Numbered from the stretch's first letter, positions 7,295-16,500 are shown. The stretch: DNA of 19,831 nucleotides from SIG603 sp964370115 (GCA_964370115.1 CAYJIA010000039.1:1-19831); one strand, 5' to 3'. Numbers and translations are program-made. The notes: generated by a model from the letters alone, not told the origin.

Positions 7295-8479
7295 CTATTT
7301 TTTGCTTATTATACTCTCATACATCTTCCTTTGCGACACACATTCGTCTTTGCTACAAGGGCCGTTTGGGATTTCATTATTTTTATTATTCAGCAGATTA
7401 TCACAAAGTTTCATAAAGTTTTGCACTGCGGTTTCGGCGCACCATGTATTTTTTAGTGTGAGATAAGCATTTTTTCCACAATTTTCTCTTAGTGCCTTAT
7501 CGTCCATAAACCGCTTTACCACTGCATACAGCTCAGTATCGTCGCTGTTTTTATACACAAGTCCATTTTCTCCATTTTTAATTAAGTATGGAACTGAACC
7601 GATAGCGTGGCTTGCTACAACCGCACAGGCGCTGTTCATGGCTTCATTTAAAACCGCTCCCCAGCCCTCGTTGTAATCAGAGGTAAAAAGATAAATGTTT
7701 GATATCTCCATATACTCGCGCACTTTTTCGGGCGACATAGCTCCTAAAAGCGACACTTCTTCATCTAGTGACCACTCTTTAATTTTCGACTTAACTTCGT
7801 CAAACATTTCACCTATACCTATCATGTTAAGGTGAAAATTGTAGCCGTCTTCTTTAAGTTTTTTTGCCACTTCAAGTGCTTTTTGTGGGTGTTTCCAGTC
7901 CAAGAACCTCGCGCACCACAGCAAATTTATTTTTTCATTTTTCTTTTTAGATATTAATTTATCTATGTCATACTCTATAACTTCGGGAAAATATCCCCAC
8001 TTGTAACATTTATCCTTATATGCACCGGCAAGTGCTAAATCGCTTGCCGTATAAGCGCTTGCGCATAGCATAAACAAATTTTTCTTATTATACACCGTGT
8101 GCAAACTGCGCAAACTTTTTTGCCATCTCGGCGATACAGCACGCCACACGCCACGCTTGAAAATTCTTTCTGAATACCTAAATGTCAGCTTGTTTAGCTC
8201 CATTCTTTTTTGCAAATAAATTTCAGGCGCCGAGCCGTGAATTACCACGTCGCTCTCAAGGGCCAGTTTCATCGCCTTTTCTTCATTAGCTTTACTTTCA
8301 TATGCAGTAACGACAAATGGGTAGCTTTTGTTCATGTCCTCATACCCCATGTCCGTGCGTTCTTTTGGAATTTCCTCTGTCGCAACAAACACAAAATTAC
8401 CCTGTGTTGCTTCAAGCATTTCAAGGCAAAATGGCAATTGATGATGATTTAAAAAGTTAGAGTAAAATGTTACTGTCAT
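7295..8479 (-). CDS. Family 4 glycosyltransferase
   Basis: This 394-residue GT-B protein has a variable N-terminal acceptor domain (about 1-175) and a C-terminal GT4 donor domain (about 180-370). The E-x7-E motif is at E271/E279 in NEGWGAVLNEAM, and the nucleotide-binding strand INLLWCARFLDWKHP starts near 184. It should transfer one sugar during repeat-unit assembly on the inner membrane face; the donor is unknown. The ATG overlaps the stop of the upstream gene in a TAATG junction, which favours translational coupling. Confidence 0.85.
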   Translation of the reverse strand: MTVTFYSNFLNHHQLPFCLEMLEATQGNFVFVATEEIPKERTDMGYEDMNKSYPFVVTAYESKANEEKAMKLALESDVVIHGSAPEIYLQKRMELNKLTFRYSERIFKRGVWRAVSPRWQKSLRSLHTVYNKKNLFMLCASAYTASDLALAGAYKDKCYKWGYFPEVIEYDIDKLISKKKNEKINLLWCARFLDWKHPQKALEVAKKLKEDGYNFHLNMIGIGEMFDEVKSKIKEWSLDEEVSLLGAMSPEKVREYMEISNIYLFTSDYNEGWGAVLNEAMNSACAVVASHAIGSVPYLIKNGENGLVYKNSDDTELYAVVKRFMDDKALRENCGKNAYLTLKNTWCAETAVQNFMKLCDNLLNNKNNEIPNGPCSKDECVSQRKMYESIISKK

Positions 8480-9711
8480 TACAAAATTTCCTTATAAATA
8501 TTTTTAAGCTTGGTTAAATTTAGGTCTTTATCGTGCGTATGCCTTGCGTGATTTTTTGCATTTTCCGAAAAATTATTTACTAAGATATCGTCCGAAAAAA
8601 TCTCGCAAACATAGTGCGCAAGCATATATGGCGCATCACCTTGATACAAAAATCCGTCTTTTTCATGTGTCAGCATACTTGCTACACCGCCCACATAAGA
8701 GGATACGCAGGGCACTCCCAAAATCATCGCCTCTCCAACAGAATTCGGCGAATTTTCGATAGACGACGGCGACACGAAAACATGAGTTTTCAAAAATCTT
8801 TTGCATATTTCGTCTTCGCTAAGCGAGCCTAAAAATGTAATTTTATCGCCTAAATCATTGTCTTTAATAAGTTTAGCTAAATATTTATTATAATATGTTT
8901 GCTTAAGTTTTGCAACACCGCTCACCTCGAGTGGGCTTTTGCCCGTCACATAAATGTGCGCCTTAGAAAAACGCTCCAAAATTTTCGGCATTGCCAAAAG
9001 TAGATGATGAAAACCTTTTATCGGATACTGGGCTTGACTTATAAAAATCGAATACTTTTCACAGTTTTCTAAACTCCACTCGTTTTCATAAAAACTATCT
9101 CTTAAAGTCTCCCCACAAAAATGATATTTAAGCTGTGGATTAATTTGTGTCGTGCACGCCTTGTCCCAATCTGTACGGCCTATGACATGTTTTGCTTTTT
9201 TTAGCGCCTCAATTTCATTTTGACCTCGTTTGTAAAACGCTTTTGCCTGTCCCTTTACATTGTCACGCTTTAAAAAATCACGAAAACTGTATCTATTTAT
9301 CACTTTTTGTGGCAGTCCACTATAATAGTGTTTTGCAATAATACTTGTGAGGCCTTGAATATTTATCACTGTCTTATCGAGCAGATTTAAGCTTTCACAG
9401 GCGTTTACCATCTCTAAAGTATGCGAAAACTCTGTTCCGAATATGTGAATTATATCGACTTTTTCTGCATTTAAAATATCGACAAATTGTTTTTTCATAT
9501 CGCTATCTTTAAAGCCATAAAACTTCATCTTACCCGTGTTTCCACTGACAGTCTCGGTGCCGTTTGGATAAAGCACTACAAGCTGACAAAACTCATCTTT
9601 TATAAGTGCGTTCGACATACCAGTAAGCCAACCGCCAAGCGCATTTGTCTCTAAGTTTAAATACTTCGATATATGCGGAAGCCTCATATTGCAAAGCCAT
9701 AGTATTTTCAT
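8479..9711 (-). CDS. Family 4 glycosyltransferase
   Basis: This 410-residue GT-B protein starts MKILWLCN and has the N-terminal glycine-rich GGWLTGMSNAL segment common in GT4 enzymes. Its C-terminal donor domain has E-x7-E at E319/E327, in SSIENSPNSVGEAM, followed by LGVPCVSSYVGG. It is likely a repeat-unit glycosyltransferase using a nucleotide sugar donor. The best AAAGGGAG lies about 12 bases before the ATG, longer than usual, so translation may rely on ribosomes arriving from the gene 18 bases upstream. Its stop codon shares one base with the next gene's ATG. Confidence 0.85.
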   Translation of the reverse strand: MKILWLCNMRLPHISKYLNLETNALGGWLTGMSNALIKDEFCQLVVLYPNGTETVSGNTGKMKFYGFKDSDMKKQFVDILNAEKVDIIHIFGTEFSHTLEMVNACESLNLLDKTVINIQGLTSIIAKHYYSGLPQKVINRYSFRDFLKRDNVKGQAKAFYKRGQNEIEALKKAKHVIGRTDWDKACTTQINPQLKYHFCGETLRDSFYENEWSLENCEKYSIFISQAQYPIKGFHHLLLAMPKILERFSKAHIYVTGKSPLEVSGVAKLKQTYYNKYLAKLIKDNDLGDKITFLGSLSEDEICKRFLKTHVFVSPSSIENSPNSVGEAMILGVPCVSSYVGGVASMLTHEKDGFLYQGDAPYMLAHYVCEIFSDDILVNNFSENAKNHARHTHDKDLNLTKLKNIYKEIL

Positions 9712-9729
9712 GTAAAAATCAATCTCCCT

Positions 9730-10977
9730 TTATAGAAATTTCTCTAAAATATCCGCCGTATATTTTGGTGTGTTCATTTCAAAACTTCCCAAAATCTCGC
9801 TGTACTTTATTGTTTTGCCCAAAGTTTTTTCCATAAAATCTTTTAAGCTTTGGCAAATTTCTTCTATCTTTTTTTCGTCCTCTTTTATCATTAGTACATG
9901 AGGATAATTTTTCAGATACGGCAAACATGAGTCGCTGTCGTTTTTATAAAAATGAATTATAGGCTTAAGAGCCGACATATACTCGAAAATTTTCGACGGA
10001 ATAGCCTCTAGGCCTTCGTTGCCTATGCTCAAAAGAAAGTCTGAATTTGCTATAATTTCTAGTAGCTTCTCCCTTTGTATATATCCGTTTCGCTTTATTT
10101 TTCCACTTGTCAAACCCTCGTATTTTTCAATTATATGCTCAAGGCTTCCCCTGCTAAAAAAGTCCAGCTTAAAGTCTTGTCCCACAAGTTTAGAAAAACA
10201 ATTGCAAGAAAACTCGGGATTTCTAATAGGATACAGGGTACCTGAGTATACAATATGAATACCATCGCCTGTCTTCTCTTTTACGCCATTATTTTCTTTT
10301 ATAAGCGGTATGTCCACCGTGCGCATTTTTTCTCTGTACTTATCAAACTTTTTATTAAGGTAGTGCTTTTCGTGGCATTTTAAATTCAAAATCACATCAC
10401 TACACTCATGTATTTTTTCTTCAAACGAATAATCTCTTTTTTCCTTAAACTCTTTAAAATGAAAAGGTTTTATGTCATTGGTCATGGAGTCAAGAGAGTA
10501 AAAACCCATTTTGATTTGCGGGTATTTTTTTTTAAGTTTTATCCCCGCATTCACTGCATGAATTGGGTGAAACATAGATAGATAAAACGAGAAATTATAT
10601 TTTTTATGCAAGCTTTCAAGCTTTTTATAGTACCTGCTTGCAAGCATCGGCAAGGTCACAGGGTAGTTTGGCACCTCAAGCAAAAATCTCATTTTGTTTG
10701 TTGTCGACCAAAATTTTAAGGCAAGCTTGCTTCTTTCTTCCTCTGCCTTGTTTTCTTGTTTTTTTAAGTGATAATAAATTTTATCCTGCCTTATAGAGTG
10801 AACTTTCACGCCGTCATACTCATATTCTTTTTCTTTTATGCCATTATTTATAGACAGAATATGCACTTCATTTCCACGGTCTATAAGCTCCTTTGCAATT
10901 TCATAAAGACAAACTCCATTGGCGCAAGGGTCGGGATAATAGTAGTCTGTCATGAGTAATATTTTTTTCACTTTCAC
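9730..10977 (-). CDS. Family 4 (GT-B) glycosyltransferase with GTG start
   Basis: The 415-residue product opens with KILLMTDYYYPDP and GVCLYEIAKELIDRGNEVHIL, the usual GT4 acceptor-domain beginning. The donor domain starts near 239 (GIHIVYSGTLYPIRNP) and has an E-x7-E pattern at E324/E332 within LEAIPSKIFEYMSALKP. It likely adds one residue of the repeat unit. The start is GTG at 10977, immediately after the TAA of the upstream GT2 gene, with AGGAAAGG 5 bases upstream. A second GTG two codons in is a possible alternative. No in-frame ATG near the start fits the family N-terminus. Confidence 0.82.
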   Translation of the reverse strand: MKVKKILLMTDYYYPDPCANGVCLYEIAKELIDRGNEVHILSINNGIKEKEYEYDGVKVHSIRQDKIYYHLKKQENKAEEERSKLALKFWSTTNKMRFLLEVPNYPVTLPMLASRYYKKLESLHKKYNFSFYLSMFHPIHAVNAGIKLKKKYPQIKMGFYSLDSMTNDIKPFHFKEFKEKRDYSFEEKIHECSDVILNLKCHEKHYLNKKFDKYREKMRTVDIPLIKENNGVKEKTGDGIHIVYSGTLYPIRNPEFSCNCFSKLVGQDFKLDFFSRGSLEHIIEKYEGLTSGKIKRNGYIQREKLLEIIANSDFLLSIGNEGLEAIPSKIFEYMSALKPIIHFYKNDSDSCLPYLKNYPHVLMIKEDEKKIEEICQSLKDFMEKTLGKTIKYSEILGSFEMNTPKYTADILEKFL

Positions 10978-11988
10978 TTACGCCTTTCCTAAAACTTTAT
11001 TTCTTAAAAACACCAAAAACTTTGCCGTGAAATATATTAAATATGGATTTTTTGTTTTTGATATACGCCTAAAGGCATTTTGAGCCCTGTCGAACAGTCC
11101 CTTATTTTTTGTACCTTTAAAAATCTTAATCGCTGTTTTTATTTCTTTTTCAGATAAATATTCTTTTATCTTTTTTATTCTAAATTTGAACTTCAATTTA
11201 CCAAAAAACAGATTGAGCATAGCATTAAAAAAGAGTGAAAACAAAACTTCCGCCTCTTTTTGCCCTATATTCTCATGAGAGCTTCCACAAAATTTTTGTA
11301 TCTGCCTATGTGCAAACAATGCCTGCTCAAAATGATTTTCTATATATCTGGTTATAGTTTGGTCCGGATGCCTTAAATACAAATACCCCACAGAAGCCGA
11401 AAAGCAAATATTTTTACACTTTGCCAAATAGTCCATCACAAACAGTGTGTCTTCGCAGTATTTTATGTCTTCTCGGTATTTGATTTCGTGTTCTTTTATT
11501 ATTTCTGACTTATAAATCTTCATCCATATATAGGAAATTCTGCCTCTATACTGCCAAATCTCTTTTTTAAAATCTTCTGTACTAATGCATAGAGCGTCAT
11601 ACTTTTCTTCTAGCAAGATATTTTCATTTATGCCAATTTGCCTATGTCCGAGTGTCACTAGGTCCACTGTATCAGACATACGTGAAATTGCCTGTGACAT
11701 TGCATTTTCTAAAAGCCTGTCGTCGCTGTCTACAAAAGTTATATACTCGCCTTTTGCCATAGAAAGTCCTGTGTTTCTGGCAATAGACACGCCTTCGTTT
11801 TTTTTGTGAAGAACACTTATCCTAGCATCTTCGCTCGCCCAAAAATCGCAAATTTTAGGTGAATTATCCGTGGAGCCGTCGTCCACCAAAATAATTTCTA
11901 AGTCTTTATAACTTTGATTTATTAAACTTTTCATACAACTGTCCAAATATTTTTCACAGTTATACACGGGGACGATAACCGACACCAT
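10978..11988 (-). CDS. Family 2 glycosyltransferase
   Basis: With the start at 11988 the protein has 336 residues. Its GT-A domain begins MVSVIVPVYN, with DDGS near 36-39, GVSIARNTG, and DSDD near 87-90. The C-terminal region ends in a basic, partly hydrophobic stretch (YLIYFTAKFLVFLRNK) that could touch the membrane. It should add one sugar to the lipid-linked repeat unit; specificity is unknown. An in-frame GTG at 11997 would add three residues. The ATG at 11988 is preferred because AGGTGA, an excellent anti-Shine-Dalgarno match, ends 4 bases before it and family members typically begin MVSVIVP. That start lies one base beyond the polymerase gene's stop. Confidence 0.85.
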   Translation of the reverse strand: MVSVIVPVYNCEKYLDSCMKSLINQSYKDLEIILVDDGSTDNSPKICDFWASEDARISVLHKKNEGVSIARNTGLSMAKGEYITFVDSDDRLLENAMSQAISRMSDTVDLVTLGHRQIGINENILLEEKYDALCISTEDFKKEIWQYRGRISYIWMKIYKSEIIKEHEIKYREDIKYCEDTLFVMDYLAKCKNICFSASVGYLYLRHPDQTITRYIENHFEQALFAHRQIQKFCGSSHENIGQKEAEVLFSLFFNAMLNLFFGKLKFKFRIKKIKEYLSEKEIKTAIKIFKGTKNKGLFDRAQNAFRRISKTKNPYLIYFTAKFLVFLRNKVLGKA

Positions 11989-11989
11989 T

Positions 11990-13213
11990 TTACTCACCTA
12001 CTTTTATTCCTTTTTCTTCCATATACTTATGCTCAAGATATACCGTCAAATACAATCGTTTATCGACATCTACATATTCTTCGATATCTTCCTTTTGAAA
12101 AACAGAAATATACGGCAAATACGAGGTTTTGTAGGCGCCTGTTTGTATATTAAAATTCACATCACTTAAAAACAATACCGAAACTATGGCTATATACCCA
12201 GTCGTTGCTATGCCCGTTATCAGTTTTTTCTTAGCAAGTCCAATAGATTTAAACTCCCATTTACTTGCCAAGACTGTTGGAATAAGCACGATTTCCAAAA
12301 ACTCAAAGTACATAGTTATTCTTGAGAGTATTTGCACTTGCGCTATCATAAAATAAATTATATATCCCGTTGCCAAAATATATAAAAGCTTCCTTGTGTT
12401 TTGCTCAACGGTCGTAACTTTCATCGCAACTACCACCGCAACAAGCATTATAAGCCTATAGGCTATTGCAACGGCAGAGTATCCAGCTTCCTCTATGTAA
12501 GGAGCTAGTCTTGTCTCTATAAAAGAAGGAAGTGGCAAGAATTCTACCAAATTTTTAAGCCCCACCACATTTAAAACCAACACAGCAGGCACTACAAGGA
12601 TTATCATTATTTTAAACTTATTCTTAATGATAAATTCATAAACAGGCTCGATATAGTATAGCAGTAATACTGCGCTAAATACTATACTGCTCGCGTGAAA
12701 GCTCAGCGCTACCGCCATTGTTATGCCCGCTTTAATATACTTTTTCTTTTCCAAAAACGGAATTGCAATCGCCACTAGCAAAACACATGCAATACACTGT
12801 CTGAGTGCAGACTCTAACAGCACCACACCATAGCTTGCATATAGTACCACAAACGACAACATGTAATTTTTCGAGTGAGTCACAATAAACCTATAAAGCA
12901 AAGCCACCATGCCTATGCTTATGGTGGCCATAAACCACTCAAAAGGTATTCCAAACTGTAGAAATATTCCGACAAGAATATTATATCCCACATCAAAATT
13001 CACAATATCGGTCGTCTGCCCTTGCAAAATAGACATTATATCGAGCTGATATGCATTATACGGTACTGCATACGAAAAATAGTCAAGCCCTTGCCCAAAA
13101 CGCAGAGCCAAAAAAGCACCATAGAATATCATGGTAAATCTAAATAGATTTTTATTGTCTTTATATTTGGTAAAGCAAAGTACAATGGCCACTATCAGTA
13201 TTAAATATCTCAT
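11990..13213 (-). CDS. wzy: EpsG/Wzy-like polysaccharide polymerase
   Basis: The 407-residue integral membrane protein has about 10-11 hydrophobic segments. Near the N-terminus RFGQGLDYFSY (R38-D44 and after) fits the arginine/glycine/aspartate signature of the EpsG family of polymerases. It should link repeat units on the outer face of the membrane after Wzx flips them. It is the only polymerase candidate in the cluster, which supports the assignment despite the low conservation typical of Wzy proteins. The upstream gene's stop directly abuts its ATG, and the ribosome site GAGG lies in that gene's last codons. The assignment is by topology, motif and context. Confidence 0.82.
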   Translation of the reverse strand: MRYLILIVAIVLCFTKYKDNKNLFRFTMIFYGAFLALRFGQGLDYFSYAVPYNAYQLDIMSILQGQTTDIVNFDVGYNILVGIFLQFGIPFEWFMATISIGMVALLYRFIVTHSKNYMLSFVVLYASYGVVLLESALRQCIACVLLVAIAIPFLEKKKYIKAGITMAVALSFHASSIVFSAVLLLYYIEPVYEFIIKNKFKIMIILVVPAVLVLNVVGLKNLVEFLPLPSFIETRLAPYIEEAGYSAVAIAYRLIMLVAVVVAMKVTTVEQNTRKLLYILATGYIIYFMIAQVQILSRITMYFEFLEIVLIPTVLASKWEFKSIGLAKKKLITGIATTGYIAIVSVLFLSDVNFNIQTGAYKTSYLPYISVFQKEDIEEYVDVDKRLYLTVYLEHKYMEEKGIKVGE

Positions 13214-14401
13214 TTATTTCCTCTTTAAAATCTCTACATATTTTAGGTAGTTTTTGTGTTTATCAAAGCTTTCGCTTCGTCTTAGACAGTCTTCTTTTGT
13301 AAATTTTCCAGCTTCACAAATCTTATCTCGCAGCGCATTTATATCGCCTTTTTCTACTACAAAACCACAGTTTTCGTCTATAATCTCAGGGCTTCCTCCT
13401 GTTTTATACGTGATAACTGGGGTTCCACAGGAAAGTGCCTCTATATTTGTAGTCGGAAAATTATCCTCATATGTCGGATTAACAAAAACATCTGCCGTCG
13501 TATAAATTTCGGCAAGCTCTCTTATACTGTCTGTTCTTTCTATCGTCAGAATATTTTTAGGTATTCCCTTACTCTGTGATTCCGATAGTCCAACCAGCAC
13601 AATTTTGTAATTTTCGTCAATTTTTTTAGACAAGCCCACGAAATCTTCCAAACCTTTTCGTCTGTCCCAAATACTAGCAACACCTAGAATAATTTTTTTG
13701 CCAATTAAATCATGTCTTTTTCTAAAATCCGATATGGTCGGTTTAAATTGTTCTTTATCTATTCCATTATTTATCGTAACCGCCTTGTAGTCGCCTAAAA
13801 AAGACTGCTTCACAACACGATTTAGCCAATCACTCGGCGTAATCATTGTCATATCAAGTCCTTTAAAAAGCTGTTTTTTTGCCTCAAAGTTTGCTTTTGA
13901 ATTGTCTTTTAATATACTTTGCGGATACTCTTTTTTCTGTGGACATTCATAACACCCAGTCCTCCACTTTTCACAAGCGCAAAAATCAAAATATGCGCAG
14001 TGACCTGTAAAAGGCCAACAGTCGTGCAAGGTCCAAATGATTTTCTTATTTTCTTCTCTTAAATAATTAAATAATATTTCTATATTAATATAATATCCGT
14101 GGATATTATGCAGATGCACCACATCGGGGTCATAGTCTTTTAGCCAGGTGATAAAAAGTTTTGTTGCTGTCTTAGAATAAAACCCTGTCTTGTCGGTAAT
14201 CCTTGACATGAGGGCATGGTGCTTTACATCGGCATCTGTGCCAATTCGGTAAAGGTCTTCGTCACACACTTTTTGAGGTAAATCTCTGCCGTATGCCACT
14301 TTGCAAATATGCCCTTGATTTTTATAAACTTCATATAAATCAGAACATATACGACCCGTGCTTTTTATTCCGCAAACCGAGTTTATTAAGACAATTTTCA
14401 C
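13214..14401 (-). CDS. Family 4 glycosyltransferase with cysteine cluster
   Basis: This 395-residue GT-B protein has a subgroup of GT4 features. The segment from about 125 to 160 contains WTLHDCWPFTGHC and then cysteines at 141, 143, 150 and 153, ending in CYECP. That arrangement recurs in GT4 enzymes of colanic-acid-like clusters and may bind a metal. The donor domain starts near 236 (KIILGVASIWDRRKG), and the catalytic-region motif is EDNFPTTNIEA (312-322). The start is GTG at 14401, with AAAGGGGGA about 6 bases upstream and a 13-base gap from the preceding gene. The sugar transferred is unknown. Confidence 0.84.
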   Translation of the reverse strand: MKIVLINSVCGIKSTGRICSDLYEVYKNQGHICKVAYGRDLPQKVCDEDLYRIGTDADVKHHALMSRITDKTGFYSKTATKLFITWLKDYDPDVVHLHNIHGYYINIEILFNYLREENKKIIWTLHDCWPFTGHCAYFDFCACEKWRTGCYECPQKKEYPQSILKDNSKANFEAKKQLFKGLDMTMITPSDWLNRVVKQSFLGDYKAVTINNGIDKEQFKPTISDFRKRHDLIGKKIILGVASIWDRRKGLEDFVGLSKKIDENYKIVLVGLSESQSKGIPKNILTIERTDSIRELAEIYTTADVFVNPTYEDNFPTTNIEALSCGTPVITYKTGGSPEIIDENCGFVVEKGDINALRDKICEAGKFTKEDCLRRSESFDKHKNYLKYVEILKRK

Positions 14402-14414
14402 AAAACTTCCCCCT

Positions 14415-15599
14415 TTATATTTTTTCTTTCATCAAGCCAACAAGCTCTGACACAAGCCTGTCCTTATTAAAGTTCTCTTCAAAATATGCCATAGCATTAG
14501 CCCTCATTTCGTCTGAGGGCTTTTTCCTAATTTCCATTATCGCATTTGCAATAGATTTCGCATCTTTATTTACACAAATCCCTGCATTTGCCTCGTTTAT
14601 AATTTTAGCGCTCTCACCACCGAGGGCCGCCACCATAGGCGCGCCACAGGCAAGGTAGGTTTGAAGTTTTGCCGGCACCGTCATGTCCATTACAAAGTTG
14701 TCAATTAACGATATATATGCAGCATCTGCAAAATAAACATACTCGTTTGCCTCATTTTCATCGACCTGTCCCACAAAATGCACTGTATCAATAAGCTTTA
14801 GTTCTCGCACCTTAGACTCCAAATTACCTCGCTCTCTGCCGTCGCCAACAAAATAGCAATGCACCGACTTGTCGCTAATTTCTGTCATGGCCTCCACCAA
14901 AAGACCTAAGCCTTGTGCCGAGCCAATATTTCCCGTATATACAATATTAAAGTTATCTTTACTAAGCTTTTGTGGTCTTTCCATAGTGTCAAGCTCTGGT
15001 TTATCGCAAAACTGGGGCCAATACTCAAGCTTTTCTTCTTCTACTCCACGCTTTTTTATATGCTCAACAAAACTTTTTGAGGCACATAAAATTTTATCGC
15101 TGCTTGTGTAAATTTTATCTACAATTTTATTTATCTTATTTATTACAAATTTATTTTTAATCCCTAAAACATGTATAACATTTTCCGGCCACAAATCCTG
15201 TACATTAAAAAATATCGGAGTGCCAAATTTTTCTTTGTAATAAACTGCAGGAAGTCCAACCGTCACCGGTGACACTTCAAACACGTAAATCGCATCAAAT
15301 TTTTCATTACAATTTTTAACCCATTTTTTGCCTTCTCTTACAAAGCTATAACAGTTTAAAATCAAACCCAAGGGCGTTTTGCCACGGGGTTTCATTTTAA
15401 TTCTCTCAATTTTAGCGCCATTCCATGTTTTTTCGTACTCTTTATTAAACCCATATCCATCATAAATTTTCCCCTTAGGGTACTGAGGAAATCCCGTGAG
15501 CACTGTCACGTCGTTCCCCCTGTTTACAAGCTCTTTGCAAAGGTTATTGACTCTGAAATTTTCGGGATAAAAGTACTGTGATATAATTAGTATTTTCAT
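14415..15599 (-). CDS. WbuB/WcaI-like family 4 glycosyltransferase
   Basis: The 394-residue GT-B protein opens with MKILIISQYFYPENFRVN and has FPQYPKGKIYDGYG at 37-50 and NVQDLWPENV at 132-141. These features mark the GT4 subgroup containing proteins annotated WbuB or WcaI. Where most GT4 enzymes have E-x7-E, this one reads D305-x7-Q313 within VPAKLQTYLACG, as often seen in this subgroup. WbuB proteins occur in clusters that make L-FucNAc, so this is a candidate for transferring L-FucNAc here; that link is inference from family and context. The ATG overlaps the upstream SDR gene's TGA in an ATGA junction, with GAGG 4 bases before it. Confidence 0.83.
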   Translation of the reverse strand: MKILIISQYFYPENFRVNNLCKELVNRGNDVTVLTGFPQYPKGKIYDGYGFNKEYEKTWNGAKIERIKMKPRGKTPLGLILNCYSFVREGKKWVKNCNEKFDAIYVFEVSPVTVGLPAVYYKEKFGTPIFFNVQDLWPENVIHVLGIKNKFVINKINKIVDKIYTSSDKILCASKSFVEHIKKRGVEEEKLEYWPQFCDKPELDTMERPQKLSKDNFNIVYTGNIGSAQGLGLLVEAMTEISDKSVHCYFVGDGRERGNLESKVRELKLIDTVHFVGQVDENEANEYVYFADAAYISLIDNFVMDMTVPAKLQTYLACGAPMVAALGGESAKIINEANAGICVNKDAKSIANAIMEIRKKPSDEMRANAMAYFEENFNKDRLVSELVGLMKEKI

Positions 15600-16465
15600 T
15601 TTGCCTCTGTCCTTTTTATAGACTCAGAAAAATCACATACCCTGTAATTTTCTTTATACTGGCTGAGTTCCACCTCGTATGTCAAGTTGCCAAAAACTTT
15701 ATTTATGACATTCATCATAGGCGCAAAGAGTTTTAAAAACGGGTTAAAAAACCTCGTAAGTCTTATTTTATGTCCGTTTATCTCTGCTATCATTTTTACC
15801 ATGTCCGAAGTTCTTACATACTCATTATTTTGTGGCATAAATATACCGCTGTCACGGTTTTTTATTACAAGCTTTATAAACTCACATAGATTTTCAATAT
15901 AAATCATAGAGCGCTTGTTGTCCACATTTGGGAAAACAGGCAATTTTTTCGCATATTTTGCAAGTGTCGGATAATTGCCCTTGCTGTCTTTTCCATACAC
16001 CATAGGAGGTCTTACTATGACTATTTTAAAGTCATCGCTTTTTAAAGCTTTAAGTTTTTTCTCAGCCTTAAGCTTAGTGTCGCCATATACATTAACGGGT
16101 TTTGGCTGTGTGCTGTCGCCTATAAACTTATTTTTACCCATTGCACCACTCTCACCAAAAACGCTCATGCTACTGAGATACACAAACTGCTTTACACCCT
16201 CTGATTTTGCCTTTATCGCCACTTCTTCTGCCAAAACCGTGTTTACGGCATAGTAAAGTTTTTTTCGCTCTTGTGACACCTTGCCGTTGTCGGAATGTGC
16301 AATGCCCGCAACATGAAATATGCTGTCATACTGCGAAAAGTCTTTATCTTTCCACGCATCATTTTTAAGGTCCACTGTATCTATTTCATAATCTTCAAAA
16401 TTCGACATATGTTTTTCAAACGATGTGCCTATATAACTGTTTTCACCTGTAATAAGAATTTTCAT
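15596..16465 (-). CDS. NAD-dependent epimerase/dehydratase-family SDR, sugar-nucleotide modifying
   Basis: This 289-residue extended SDR is the first gene of the operon. The Rossmann motif is TGENSYIG (6-13), with serine replacing the middle glycine. The active site has SSMS (98-101), Y127 and K131 in YGDTK, and RPPMVYG follows. It resembles the WbpV/WbpK-type 4-reductases that make UDP-QuiNAc or UDP-FucNAc from a 4-keto-6-deoxy intermediate, but other epimerase/reductase activities are possible. Such enzymes are often paired with an initiating sugar phosphotransferase, which is absent here. A D-configured 4-keto substrate would need a WbpM-type dehydratase from elsewhere, because CapE inverts C5. 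GGGAG lies 6 bases before the ATG. Confidence 0.75.
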   Translation of the reverse strand: MKILITGENSYIGTSFEKHMSNFEDYEIDTVDLKNDAWKDKDFSQYDSIFHVAGIAHSDNGKVSQERKKLYYAVNTVLAEEVAIKAKSEGVKQFVYLSSMSVFGESGAMGKNKFIGDSTQPKPVNVYGDTKLKAEKKLKALKSDDFKIVIVRPPMVYGKDSKGNYPTLAKYAKKLPVFPNVDNKRSMIYIENLCEFIKLVIKNRDSGIFMPQNNEYVRTSDMVKMIAEINGHKIRLTRFFNPFLKLFAPMMNVINKVFGNLTYEVELSQYKENYRVCDFSESIKRTEAK

Positions 16466-16500
16466 AATAACTCCCTAAAATTTTGTATACATACTTTATC

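Noticed and set aside
14293..14658. 121-codon open frame on the plus strand
   Set aside because: It is antisense across two convincing GT4 genes; the hydrophobic, serine-rich content is what reverse-reading this AT-rich DNA produces.
16466..16500. c-di-GMP riboswitch in the leader of the polysaccharide operon
   Set aside because: The predicted leader is only about 30 bases, far shorter than a GEMM riboswitch, and shows no suitable structure.
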